A program made the position numbers and the translations under genes. This document shows, piece by piece, positions 15,480-23,085 of a stretch of DNA of 26,230 nt (position 1 is the stretch's first letter; each line of letters starts with the position of its first letter). The notes below the pieces were generated by a model. The model was not told the DNA's origin, did no database searches, and saw only the letters and a list, made by a program, of their open reading frames with translations. The DNA is from a virus. The stretch lies in the IMG/VR virus record IMGVR_UViG_3300008114_000134, positions 1-26,230 of that record. One strand, written 5' to 3'.

Positions 15480-15749
15480 ATGGCAAATTATATATTCAGA
15501 CCACCTTATGTACTTGAGGGTCCATCAGGTAAGCATCGCTTGTTTTACTTTGCCACATTACGCAAAGGTGTAAGCATCGCTAAAAGCGGTGGAGTATATT
15601 CACGAGTTCGCTATGTAGTTGATTCAACCATCGCGGAATACGAAGAGTTTTATTCTGGCGGATGTCAACACGTAGTCAATGATGCAACAAAGACTGCACT
15701 TATTGCAGGTGGCGTTGGAGTAACAGAGGCAAACTTTACAGCACAGTAG
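15480..15749 (+). CDS. Small beta-rich phage protein, 89 aa
   Basis: AAGGAG Shine-Dalgarno right before ATG. The sequence alternates beta strands (ANYIFRPPYVLEGPSGKHRL, FYFATLRKGVSI, YSRVRYVVDSTI) and has aromatic residues and glycine turns. The N-terminus resembles small proteins I associate with actinophage structural operons. It lies directly after the capsid gene, so a capsid decoration or head-completion role is possible but unproven. No enzyme motif. Confidence 0.65.
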   Translation: MANYIFRPPYVLEGPSGKHRLFYFATLRKGVSIAKSGGVYSRVRYVVDSTIAEYEEFYSGGCQHVVNDATKTALIAGGVGVTEANFTAQ

Positions 15750-15757
15750 GGGACACA

Positions 15758-16072
15758 ATGAATTTACATCAGATACAAAAGCATCCTGAGTATGTCGAAG
15801 GTTGCTTTGGTTGCAAGATAGGAACGCTTGAACTAGGAACTGGTGATGCAACAAGAGACATCTCTGACAAGAAATGGACCTCTGAATTGCAGGCTTACCG
15901 AGATGCAAGAGCACAGGGTATGCAACCAGCGGGCACTACACGTGCTCACGTAGAAGCAGCATATGAAGCGTCAGCGACATTGGGTAAGGCGTACAACTCC
16001 GAGACAATGCCAAAGACAAAAGATATAAATAAAAAATCAACCGAGGTACTCAAAGAAATAGGAGCAATATAA
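15758..16072 (+). CDS. Small CxxC phage protein, 104 aa
   Basis: GGGG Shine-Dalgarno before ATG. The N-terminal motif HPEYVEGCFGCKIGTLEL (about 8-25) has His and a CxxC pair and looks like a half zinc site or metal-binding knuckle; I have seen the same HP-x-Y/F-x-x-GCFGCK pattern in other actinophage proteins but know no function. The rest is helical and polar (WTSELQAYRDARAQGMQPAG). One-base stop/start overlap (TAATG) with the next tiny gene. Confidence 0.65.
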   Translation: MNLHQIQKHPEYVEGCFGCKIGTLELGTGDATRDISDKKWTSELQAYRDARAQGMQPAGTTRAHVEAAYEASATLGKAYNSETMPKTKDINKKSTEVLKEIGAI

Positions 16073-16215
16073 TGCCAAAAGTAGGAATGAAAGAATTCGC
16101 ATACACAGCAAAAGGTATGGCAATGGCTAAGGCTGAAGCCAAGAAGACAGGCAAGCCAATGAAGAAGGCTGCTGCTAAGAAGATGGCAATGAAGAAAATG
16201 GGCAAGAAGAAGTAA
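16072..16215 (+). CDS. Tiny Lys/Met/Ala-rich basic protein, 47 aa
   Basis: ATG overlaps the previous stop (TAATG) and its own stop overlaps the next start. Starts MPKVGMKEFAYTAKGMAMAK and then consists almost only of Lys, Ala, Met and Gly, ending MGKKK. Similar tiny PKVG-K-x-F-x-YT proteins occur in many aquatic phages. Strong positive charge suggests nucleic-acid binding, perhaps DNA condensation in the head; function not established. Confidence 0.7.
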   Translation: MPKVGMKEFAYTAKGMAMAKAEAKKTGKPMKKAAAKKMAMKKMGKKK

Positions 16216-16394
16216 TGATGAATGCAAAACCAAAGCCAATGGCAACACCAATGGCTGGACCAAAGACTCGCATTGCTCCTATGCAATCAAAGGTAGAAGC
16301 AAAGCGCCAAGAGAAGGCACTTGCTGAACTGATGAAGAAGCGTGAGATGGAAGCAAAGCGCACTGGTATGTGGAATAACTACAACACGAACTAA
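16215..16394 (+). CDS. Tiny basic Met/Pro-rich protein, 59 aa
   Basis: ATG at 16215 within the overlap TAATGATG (a second ATG three bases on is equally possible). N-terminal half is Pro/Met/Ala-rich (MMNAKPKPMATPMAGPKTRI), the C-terminal half a charged helix (SKVEAKRQEKALAELMKKRE) ending in a polar tail (GMWNNYNTN). Not recognised. Its tight coupling to three other tiny basic genes suggests a common job, perhaps virion internal or DNA-binding. Confidence 0.65.
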   Translation: MMNAKPKPMATPMAGPKTRIAPMQSKVEAKRQEKALAELMKKREMEAKRTGMWNNYNTN

Positions 16395-16402
16395 GGAAAA
16401 TT

Positions 16403-16660
16403 ATGACAGACCCTAGACTAAAGCGAGCAGGAGTGTCAGGCTTTAACAAGCCTAAGCGCACACCGAATCACCCAACTAAGTCGCACGTTGTTGTGGCTAA
16501 ATCAGGAGACCAGGTTAAGACTATTCGCTTTGGTCAGCAGGGTGTCACTGGCGATAAGAAGCCAACAGCACGTCAGGCTTCATTCAAAGCACGTCACGCA
16601 AAGAACATTGCTAAGGGTAAACTAAGCGCAGCATACTGGGCAGATAAGGTGAAATGGTAA
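16403..16660 (+). CDS. DUF6321-like small basic protein, 85 aa
   Basis: AAGGA Shine-Dalgarno before ATG. The motifs KSHVVVAKSGDQVKTIRFGQ and SFKARHAKNIAKGKLSAAYW plus the ending ADKVKW fit a small phage family I recall as DUF6321 (name from memory, not verified). The family has no known function. Very basic, with a conserved RFGQQGV core. Ends in TAATG with the next gene. Location after the capsid gene suggests a virion component. Confidence 0.75.
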   Translation: MTDPRLKRAGVSGFNKPKRTPNHPTKSHVVVAKSGDQVKTIRFGQQGVTGDKKPTARQASFKARHAKNIAKGKLSAAYWADKVKW

Positions 16661-16815
16661 TGGCAAAGAAAGTAGCATTCTGGGATAAGAAGAACCCTAA
16701 GAAGAAGTCAACACCGCTTACCCCTGCACAGAAAACCAAGGCTAAGGCTATGGCTAAGAAGGCTGGAAGACCTTATCCAAATCTAGTTGACAACGCAAGA
16801 GCAAAGAAAAAATAA
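16660..16815 (+). CDS. Tiny basic protein with RPYPNLVDN motif, 51 aa
   Basis: Overlaps the previous stop by one base. Sequence MAKKVAFWDKKNPKKKSTPL leads into a Lys/Ala helix and then AGRPYPNLVDNARAKKK. The (R/K)PYPNLVDN motif recurs in tiny phage proteins I have seen; function unknown. Fourth of the run of tiny basic genes. Confidence 0.65.
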   Translation: MAKKVAFWDKKNPKKKSTPLTPAQKTKAKAMAKKAGRPYPNLVDNARAKKK

Positions 16816-16830
16816 ACAAAGGTGGGGACA

Positions 16831-17547
16831 ATGCAAGAAAGTATTTCAATCGCTTGGTGCGATAACGGAATGGTAGACGGTAAGTTTATGCAAGGCGTCT
16901 GCGATGTACTACTTAAGTCTGGATTAGAATTTAAGTCTACACTTCGCAGTCAAGGTAATCAGATTGCACGCCAGCGTGAGACAGTTATTACCTACTGGTA
17001 TGACAAGACAGATACAGAATGGCTACTCTGGGTTGACTCAGATGTTGTTATCAGTCCAGAGAAGTTCAAGTTACTTTGGGATAATAGAGACGCTGAGAAG
17101 CGACCTATCATTACCGGAGTCTACTTTACAACTGATACACCTGAAGAACCTTTGATGATTCCAATGCCAACTGTATTTAACTTTACAGATAACAAAGACG
17201 GTGGCTTTGGTTTGACCAGAGTGCACCCAATGCCTGAGAACAAACTGATTCAGGTAGGCGCTGCAGGTATGGGATTCATCCTGATGCACCGCAGTGTAGT
17301 TGAAAAGATTAGGGCAACCGTTCCTGACTCTCCTATGTTTATGGAGATGGGACGCGGGACAAAGTTTATTGGAGAAGACATTTACTTCTTCGCTCTATGT
17401 GACCAGGCAGACATTCCAGTCTACTGCCACACAGGTGCAACTGCTCCACATATGAAGCGGTTCTCATTTGATGAGCACTATTACAAAGCATTCTTTGGTG
17501 GCAATCAAGCACAAAAGAAATCGAATTTAATCGTACCAAAACGCTAA
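16831..17547 (+). CDS. Glycosyltransferase, GT-A fold
   Basis: 238 aa; the ATG at 16831 follows GGTGGGGACA, a good Shine-Dalgarno, and is preferred over the GTG at 16822. Key pieces: RSQGNQIARQRETVITYW (early nucleotide-sugar-binding-type helix), WLLWVDSDVVISPEKFKLLW with a DSD (DxD) metal-binding motif, AAGMGFILMHRSVVEKI, and GEDIYFFALCDQADIPVYCH followed by TGATAPHMKRF, where the GED and His are typical of acceptor/catalytic ends of this fold. Phage GT-A enzymes may modify virion proteins, host surface glycans (exclusion) or DNA bases. Placement inside the structural operon favours virion glycosylation or surface modification in late infection. No signal peptide. Confidence 0.8.
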   Translation: MQESISIAWCDNGMVDGKFMQGVCDVLLKSGLEFKSTLRSQGNQIARQRETVITYWYDKTDTEWLLWVDSDVVISPEKFKLLWDNRDAEKRPIITGVYFTTDTPEEPLMIPMPTVFNFTDNKDGGFGLTRVHPMPENKLIQVGAAGMGFILMHRSVVEKIRATVPDSPMFMEMGRGTKFIGEDIYFFALCDQADIPVYCHTGATAPHMKRFSFDEHYYKAFFGGNQAQKKSNLIVPKR

Positions 17548-17559
17548 GGAAGGTTAACA

Positions 17560-17826
17560 ATGGCACTAGGCAAAGCAGGAAGCAGCCTTACAGCAGAACT
17601 TAATAGGCTGGCAGGCATCACTGATGTCACAAAGTTTCTTGATGAACAGGGCGCTGCTAATGCTTGGGCTGGTACCACCGGACTTGCAACTGTAGGTGCT
17701 TTGAATATTAAAGTCTCAGCATCCCGAACAAGAGATAAGTTCAAGGACATTGATGGTGTCTGCAATGAACTTGCTGGAACAACTGGGCTTGCAGCCCCTG
17801 CAGCGTTAAGGAGCATCAACGCCTAA
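17560..17826 (+). CDS. Small phage protein with AGTTGLA repeats, 88 aa
   Basis: AAGGAAGG Shine-Dalgarno before ATG. Begins MALGKAGSSLTAELNRLAGI; the segment ANAWAGTTGLATVGALNIKV is echoed by CNELAGTTGLAAPAALRSIN, an internal duplication with AGTTGLA in both. Small proteins with this pattern appear in other phage structural operons, but I know no function. Its stop overlaps the next start (TAATG). Possibly a minor virion protein. Confidence 0.65.
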   Translation: MALGKAGSSLTAELNRLAGITDVTKFLDEQGAANAWAGTTGLATVGALNIKVSASRTRDKFKDIDGVCNELAGTTGLAAPAALRSINA

Positions 17827-18764
17827 TGACAACTACATTAACTAATATGATTGATGAAGTGCTTGTCAATCTTGCGGGATATACATTCCAGCAGGACCGC
17901 AGCACTTATATCAAGACAGCGGTTAGCACAACCACATCAACGGTTGCCTCACCTACTATCTTGAGCCTTGGCTCTACAGATTCAGTTGGTAAGGGTATCC
18001 TTGAGATTGACGAAGAACTTATCTGGGTAGATAACTTTGACCGTGTTTCTAACACAGCAACAGTATCTCCTTATGGGCGTGGCTATCTTGGTACAACTGC
18101 AGCAACACACGCAGCAGAAGCCAAAGTAACTATCTCTCCTACCTTCCCACGCTTTAATGTCAAGCGTGCAATCAATGACACTATCCGCTCCCTTGGAGCG
18201 AACATCTTTGCAGTGAAGTCGACAACCTTTACCTTCAATGCTGCAGTATCTACATACGCTTTTGCTAACCTGAACATCAAGAATATCTTGACTGTCTCTT
18301 GGCAGGAGATTGGACCTTCTAAGGAATGGCGTCCAATCCGTCACTGGGATTTAGACTCAGTAGCAAACCCTGAAGCATTTGGGTATACATCAGGTACTGA
18401 CCAAGTGCAGACAATCACTCTAGGTGAAGCACCTATCTCTGGTCGCACAGTAAAGGTTATCTATGCAACAGACCCAGAACCATTTACAAGCAACTCACAG
18501 ATTTACACAACAGTGACAGGCTTACCTGAGTCAACAAGAGATGTAGTAATCTTAGGCGCAGCCTATCGTCTGCTCTCATTCCTTGACCCAGCACGTGCTG
18601 CACAGGTTAGCCCACAGGCTGACGAGACAGACGCTAAGCGCCCATACGGTGCATCACAGACTGCAACCAAGCAACTCTACGCTCTTTACACACAACGCCT
18701 TAATGAAGAAACAAAGGCACAACAGCAGAACTATCCTCCCCGTGTTCACTACTCTCGCCGATAA
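17826..18764 (+). CDS. Probable head-tail adaptor / tail connector, 312 aa
   Basis: ATG overlaps the preceding stop. The N-terminal part is a helix (LTNMIDEVLVNLAGYTFQQD) followed by a beta module, GILEIDEELIWVDNF to YGRGYLGTTAATHAAEAKVT (about residues 60-100). The core has RFNVKRAINDTIRSLGANIF, and the C-terminal part a helical segment DVVILGAAYRLLSFLDPARA and a basic tail (YPPRVHYSRR). Size, helical bundle plus beta module and position before the tail fibre fit an adaptor under the portal. Identification is by pattern and context; a tail-tube role is an alternative. Confidence 0.55.
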   Translation: MTTTLTNMIDEVLVNLAGYTFQQDRSTYIKTAVSTTTSTVASPTILSLGSTDSVGKGILEIDEELIWVDNFDRVSNTATVSPYGRGYLGTTAATHAAEAKVTISPTFPRFNVKRAINDTIRSLGANIFAVKSTTFTFNAAVSTYAFANLNIKNILTVSWQEIGPSKEWRPIRHWDLDSVANPEAFGYTSGTDQVQTITLGEAPISGRTVKVIYATDPEPFTSNSQIYTTVTGLPESTRDVVILGAAYRLLSFLDPARAAQVSPQADETDAKRPYGASQTATKQLYALYTQRLNEETKAQQQNYPPRVHYSRR

Positions 18765-18773
18765 GGACCAGCA

Positions 18774-20843
18774 ATGACAGTTAGAAAATATTCCTCACGC
18801 TCTCAGCAGACTACTCTGTCTTCAGCGTTGACATCAAATGCCACAACGATGTCTGTCGTTTCTGGCTCCGCTCTTATGGGTGGCAAGACGCTTACTGGCA
18901 CTCAGACATACACAGTTGTTATTGACCCAGATACAGCCCTTGAAGAAATTGTAGATGTTACGGTCTACTCGTCTGGCAACACACTTACCATTACTCGCAA
19001 CATTGATGGCTCAACTGGACAGGCTCACTCAGCAGGTGCAGTAGTTCGTCATATGGCAATCGGTAGAGATTACCAAGAAGCCAATGACCACATTGAAGCA
19101 TCAACAGATGTTCACGGACTTGCTTCTGGAGCAGCGGTGGTTGGAACAACAACAACCCAGACTCTCACTAACAAGACTTTAACTAGCCCAACTTTAACAA
19201 CTCCCGCATTAGGAACCCCGGCATCAGGCGTGCTTACTAATACAACTGGACTTCCGTTAACAACTGGCGTAACTGGAACTCTTCCAGTAGCCAACGGTGG
19301 AACTGGTATTACTGCACTAGGAACTGGCATTGCTACATTCCTTGGTACTCCATCAAGTGCTAACCTTGCTGCTGCTTTAACAGATGAAACTGGTAGCGGA
19401 GCAAATGTATTTGCTACTAGCCCAACAATTTCTAGCCCTACTATTACTGGTACTGGTGCTATTGCTGGTACATTTACTGGAAACATTACAGGCAATGTAA
19501 CTGGCAACGTTACAGGCAATGTAACTGGTACATCTGGTTCTACTACGGGTAATGCAGCCACAGCAACAGCCCTTGCTACAGGGCGCACAATTAGTCTTAC
19601 GGGTGATGTAAGTGGTACTTCTGCATCATTTGATGGAACTGGAAACGCTAGCATTACAGCAGCCATTGCTGCTAATATAATTGTAGATGCAGACATTAAC
19701 GCTTCTGCTGCTATTACGGCTACTAAGATTGCTGGAACTGCTGTAACTCAAGCAGATACTGGCACAGTAACATCAACTATGATTTTAGATGGTACTATTC
19801 TTAATGCTGATATTAACGCATCTGCAGCCATTGCTCTTAGTAAGTTAGCGACTGACCCACTAGCAAGAGCCAATCACACTGGCACACAAACAGCGTCAAC
19901 TGTTTCTGATTTTGACACTCAGGTTCGTACATCTCGTTTAGACCAGATGTCTGCTCCTACTTCATCGGTTGCACTTAATGCTCAAAAGATTACAGGTCTT
20001 GCTGACCCTACATTGGCACAAGACGCTGCTACAAAAGCATACACAGACCTACAGATAACCAACCTTATTGCAGCAGCACCTGGTGCCTTAAATACTCTTG
20101 ATGAGTTGGCTGCAGCACTTGGTGATGATGCATCTTTTGCTACTACTGTAACTAACTCTTTGGCTGCTAAGTTGCCACTTGCGGGTGGCACTATGTCTGG
20201 TGCAATTGCTATGGGAAGCAATAAAATTACTGGACTTGGAACCCCAACATCTACTGGAGATGCTGCAACAAAAGACTATGCTGACACTAAGTTGCCACTT
20301 TCCGGCGGAACAATGTCTGGCGCTATTGCTATGGGAACCAACAAAATTACAGGAGTTGGAGACCCAACTAACGCACAAGATGTTGTCACTAAATACTATC
20401 TTGATAACGTAGTCCTTGCTCCATCTAATCTTACTGGTCCAATTACTTCTACTGGTTCTGCAACTTCTATTGCATCACAAACAGGTACTGGTACAAAGTT
20501 TGTAGTAGATAACAGTCCAACACTTATTACCCCTGTGCTGGGTGTTGCAACTGCTACCTCTATAAATGGAACAACTATTCCATCAAGCAAAACTCTTGTG
20601 GCTACAGACTCAACTCAATATGTAGTACCAAGCCAGACTGGTAACTCAGGTAAGTATCTGACTACAGACGGAACAACTTCATCTTGGGGAACTGTTGCTT
20701 CTTACTCAGCACCCACACTTGGCTCTACATCTATTGCATCAGGAGCCACAGTAACAACAATTTCAGGCTTAACGGACATTGTGCTCAATGGTCCAGGAAG
20801 CGTAACAGACGAACTAACACTGCTCCTTATGGGCGCACTCTAA
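18774..20843 (+). CDS. Tail fibre / receptor-binding protein, 689 aa
   Basis: AAGGACC Shine-Dalgarno before ATG. Residues about 1-115 are a virion-anchoring domain: beta strands ([20 protein letters not shown]), then [20 protein letters not shown] and [20 protein letters not shown]. Next a Thr-rich fibrous shaft with [20 protein letters not shown], a (TGNV)n run near residue 240 and SPTIT-type repeats. Residues about 400-545 carry tail-fibre KITGLADPT-type repeats with a 40-aa duplication. The C-terminus ([18 protein letters not shown] to LTLLLMGAL) resembles a common conserved phage fibre end. Likely trimeric and part of host recognition, probably together with the two following proteins. 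Confidence 0.8.
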   Translation: MTVRKYSSRSQQTTLSSALTSNATTMSVVSGSALMGGKTLTGTQTYTVVIDPDTALEEIVDVTVYSSGNTLTITRNIDGSTGQAHSAGAVVRHMAIGRDYQEANDHIEASTDVHGLASGAAVVGTTTTQTLTNKTLTSPTLTTPALGTPASGVLTNTTGLPLTTGVTGTLPVANGGTGITALGTGIATFLGTPSSANLAAALTDETGSGANVFATSPTISSPTITGTGAIAGTFTGNITGNVTGNVTGNVTGTSGSTTGNAATATALATGRTISLTGDVSGTSASFDGTGNASITAAIAANIIVDADINASAAITATKIAGTAVTQADTGTVTSTMILDGTILNADINASAAIALSKLATDPLARANHTGTQTASTVSDFDTQVRTSRLDQMSAPTSSVALNAQKITGLADPTLAQDAATKAYTDLQITNLIAAAPGALNTLDELAAALGDDASFATTVTNSLAAKLPLAGGTMSGAIAMGSNKITGLGTPTSTGDAATKDYADTKLPLSGGTMSGAIAMGTNKITGVGDPTNAQDVVTKYYLDNVVLAPSNLTGPITSTGSATSIASQTGTGTKFVVDNSPTLITPVLGVATATSINGTTIPSSKTLVATDSTQYVVPSQTGNSGKYLTTDGTTSSWGTVASYSAPTLGSTSIASGATVTTISGLTDIVLNGPGSVTDELTLLLMGAL
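19476..19529 (+). repeat. TGN(I/V) 12-bp coding repeat run
   Basis: Four tandem 12-base units coding T-G-N-I/V inside the fibre shaft, with alternating synonymous codons (aca ggc aat gta, act ggc aac gtt). Short repeats like this allow slippage and length change in the shaft. Confidence 0.75.
20169..20408 (+). repeat. Two 120-bp direct repeats in the tail fibre
   Basis: Units 20169-20288 and 20289-20408 each encode 40 residues beginning KLPL(A/S)[11 protein letters not shown](S/T)NKITG. A degenerate earlier copy ([20 protein letters not shown]) lies at about 19980-20045. The copies abut exactly, indicating duplication or recombination in the shaft. Confidence 0.8.
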
Positions 20844-20859
20844 TAGAAAGTAGTAACTA

Positions 20860-21165
20860 ATGGCTACAGTAACAAAGGCTCTCTTTAGGGGAGCAGCAAC
20901 AACAACTCTAACAACAACACTGTATACAGTTCCCTCTGCTACAACAACAGTAGTATCTAATATTGTAGTAGTTAATACAGCAGCAACAGCAGCAACATTT
21001 GACCTTGCACTTGATGGAGTTAAACTTGCAGATACAACTGCTATTGCTGCTGACTCAATTGCTACCTTTGACATTAAGCAAGTAATTGCTGCTACTCAAA
21101 CAATCCAAGGTGGAGCATCAGCAACAACAGTTAACTTCCATATTAGCGGAGTGGAGATTTCCTAA
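20860..21165 (+). CDS. Small beta-sandwich protein, 101 aa
   Basis: Thr/Ala/Val-rich, alternating beta strands: TVTKALFRGAATTTLTTTLY, VSNIVVVNTAATAATFDLAL, LADTTAIAADSIATFDIKQV, TIQGGASATTVNFHISGVEI. Looks like a compact jelly-roll/Ig-like virion domain. Small proteins like this beside tail fibres in other phages are uncharacterised virion or fibre-cap proteins. Weak GAAAG Shine-Dalgarno. Its stop overlaps the next start (TAATG), linking it to the glycine-rich adhesin. Confidence 0.65.
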   Translation: MATVTKALFRGAATTTLTTTLYTVPSATTTVVSNIVVVNTAATAATFDLALDGVKLADTTAIAADSIATFDIKQVIAATQTIQGGASATTVNFHISGVEIS

Positions 21166-22133
21166 TGGCATCAACAGTATTTCCTTTACCAGTAACATCT
21201 AGTCCTTCAACTCTTGCAAAATCAATTACGGTTCCATCAGCAAATACAATGTATTCCGCTACAAGCACTTTTTCTGCAGGAATTTATACTATTACTTGCG
21301 TTTCTTCAACAATAGCAAAAGTTGATTTTTATGATGGAGCAACTTATATTGCAACAGCAACAACAGTATCTGGTTCTGTTACTTATAATTTAGGACAGGA
21401 TGCTACTTCTGTAAAAATTTATACAAATACTGGTTCTAGCATAGTTGTTTCTATAGCAATAACCGGAACAACTGTTTCTGCGGTTAGCGGAACGCTTGAT
21501 ACAATTACAAGTACAACAAACAATTACTCTCAAACTGGAGCAGTTTACGCTGTTGTAGTTGGTGGCGGTGGTGGTGGCGGTGGAGCCGTTGGTGGTTACG
21601 GTGGCGGTGGTGGCGGTGGTAGTGGTGGCGTTACCGAAGGAAGACTTGCTCTTTCTGGAACAACAACAATTACTATTGGCGCTGCTGGTAATGGTAACGG
21701 TGGTGCTGGCGGTGCAAGCAATATTGGAAACCTTACCGCTAACGGCGGTTCAGGCGGTGGTATTGGAAATAATAATGCTACCGGTGGTGGCGCTGGTGGT
21801 GGAGGCGGTGGTGGTACTCCTGGCGGAGCCAATGGTGGCAATGGTGGTTTTAGAAATGTTAATAACGCTACTGGAAACTTTGGCAATTCAGGAAATGCAA
21901 CTACAGCACCTACATTTACTTTTGTTGCAAATGGAACAACTGGCGGTGGCGCTGGCGGATATGCCAATGCCCACGGCAGTAACACACCAGCAACTGCTGG
22001 GTCTGGAATTGGAACCGGAGGAAATACTAACACTAACCCAACTGGTTACGGTGCCGGTGGTTGCGGTGGTGCAAACTCTGGTAGTGGACAAGCAGGCACA
22101 TCTGGTGTAGTTTATATTTTACGTGGATTATAA
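21165..22133 (+). CDS. Glycine-rich tail adhesin, 322 aa
   Basis: Residues 1-110 are a beta-rich domain (YSATSTFSAGIYTITCVSST, KVDFYDGATYIATATTVSGS). From about 125 on comes VYAVVVGGGGGGGGAVGGYG and long Gly-rich stretches interleaved with Asn, Ala and Thr, ending GTSGVVYILRGL, a typical C-terminal end of this family. Such domains are known to form polyglycine-II sandwiches in phage receptor-binding adhesins (for example the T-even gp38-type). Most likely the receptor-binding tip, working with the preceding fibre. The shadow frame 21559-22110 is only a frame-shifted reading of the GGN-rich codons. Confidence 0.8.
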   Translation: MASTVFPLPVTSSPSTLAKSITVPSANTMYSATSTFSAGIYTITCVSSTIAKVDFYDGATYIATATTVSGSVTYNLGQDATSVKIYTNTGSSIVVSIAITGTTVSAVSGTLDTITSTTNNYSQTGAVYAVVVGGGGGGGGAVGGYGGGGGGGSGGVTEGRLALSGTTTITIGAAGNGNGGAGGASNIGNLTANGGSGGGIGNNNATGGGAGGGGGGGTPGGANGGNGGFRNVNNATGNFGNSGNATTAPTFTFVANGTTGGGAGGYANAHGSNTPATAGSGIGTGGNTNTNPTGYGAGGCGGANSGSGQAGTSGVVYILRGL

Positions 22134-22147
22134 GGAGAATAAAACTA

Positions 22148-22360
22148 ATGGCAAATTTTGCAGTTATTAAAGATGGAAAAGTAGAAAACGTAATTGTATG
22201 TGAGTCAAAAAATGTTGCAGAAGAAGCAACTGGTTTGACTTGTGTTGAATATACAGATGTCAACCCTGCTTTTATAGGCTTGGGTTATGATGGCACTACA
22301 TTTGAGCAGCCTATTGTAGAAGAACCAGAAGAGGAAACAGTAGAACTACCAACCGAATAA
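22148..22360 (+). CDS. Tail-fibre accessory protein (YDGTTF-type), 70 aa
   Basis: AAGGAG Shine-Dalgarno before ATG. MANFAVIKDGKVENVIVCES, then VNPAFIGLGYDGTTFEQPIV and an acidic tail (EEPEEETVELPTE). The NPAxIGxGYDGTxF segment is common in small proteins next to phage tail fibres, annotated as fibre assembly or C-terminal fibre proteins. Codons here and in the next gene are noticeably more AT-rich than those of the capsid genes. Confidence 0.7.
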   Translation: MANFAVIKDGKVENVIVCESKNVAEEATGLTCVEYTDVNPAFIGLGYDGTTFEQPIVEEPEEETVELPTE

Positions 22361-22377
22361 TCATTTAAGGGGACAAA

Positions 22378-23061
22378 ATGAATATTACATTTACAAACGT
22401 ATCTGGGTTTGATGACTTGGAGCAGCCACAACCTGCTTCCAAGTTTATCCCAGATTGGTATAAAAATATGGAATCATACATTGGTGGAGAAAAAAAACCT
22501 AATGGTGACGGAAATACTAAGGCTACAATCAAACGTTGTATGCCAGTATTTGATGCTATCAACGCTGGTTATATTATTGTTTCACCTGCTGATGTATATG
22601 TAACAATTAAAGATGGACAGCAATTCTTTGAGTGGTCTACTTTAGGATTAATTTCATTTCATCCTATTGAACAAGCACCTACTCATCCAGCAAAAAACAA
22701 GCACGCTTATCCTAAGTGGGTAAATTACTGGGCAATCAAAACGCCTAAGGGTTATTCTACAATGTTTGTTCAACCAATGCACAGAGACTCTGTATTTACA
22801 ATACTTTCAGGCATTGTAGATACTGATGAATATTATGCTCCAGTTAATTTTCCTATGGTAATTAACGACCCTGAGTTTGAAGGATTAATTCCTAAAGGAA
22901 CACCTATTGCACAGGTAATACCGTTTAAACGTGAGTCTTGGACTATGCAATTTGGTGGAGAAAAAGAAATTAAAGAACAAGCAAATTTAGCAAATAAATT
23001 AAACACCACATTCTTTGATAGATATAAGAATATGTTTAGACAATTAAAAGAATACAAGTAA
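22378..23061 (+). CDS. Uncharacterised phage protein, possible moron, 227 aa
   Basis: AAGGGG Shine-Dalgarno before ATG. Starts MNITFTNVSGFDDLEQPQPA, followed by SKFIPDWYKNMESYIGGEKK; later HPAKNKHAYPKWVNYWAIKT and KGTPIAQVIPFKRESWTMQF. Proteins with the SKFIPDWYK and IPKGTPIAQVIPF pattern occur in cyanophages and other aquatic phages as an uncharacterised family; I recall the name DUF6065 but cannot verify it. The fold looks beta-rich and cupin-like, with a helical Lys-rich C-terminus. Coding is more AT-rich (TTA, AAA, AAT, ATT codons) than the flanking virion genes, suggesting later acquisition. Function unknown; a metabolic or structural role is open. Confidence 0.65.
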   Translation: MNITFTNVSGFDDLEQPQPASKFIPDWYKNMESYIGGEKKPNGDGNTKATIKRCMPVFDAINAGYIIVSPADVYVTIKDGQQFFEWSTLGLISFHPIEQAPTHPAKNKHAYPKWVNYWAIKTPKGYSTMFVQPMHRDSVFTILSGIVDTDEYYAPVNFPMVINDPEFEGLIPKGTPIAQVIPFKRESWTMQFGGEKEIKEQANLANKLNTTFFDRYKNMFRQLKEYK

Positions 23062-23085
23062 TATAATTACTATCTAAGGAGTAAC

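Noticed and set aside
19112-19696. Leftward open frame of 194 codons (Val/Pro/Ala-rich)
   Set aside because: Shadow of the Thr/Gly/Ala repeats of the tail fibre; low complexity and no start signal.
21559-22110. Rightward 183-codon frame inside the glycine-rich gene
   Set aside because: A shifted reading of GGN-rich codons giving Val/Leu/Ala; the Gly frame matches a known adhesin type and has the coupled start.
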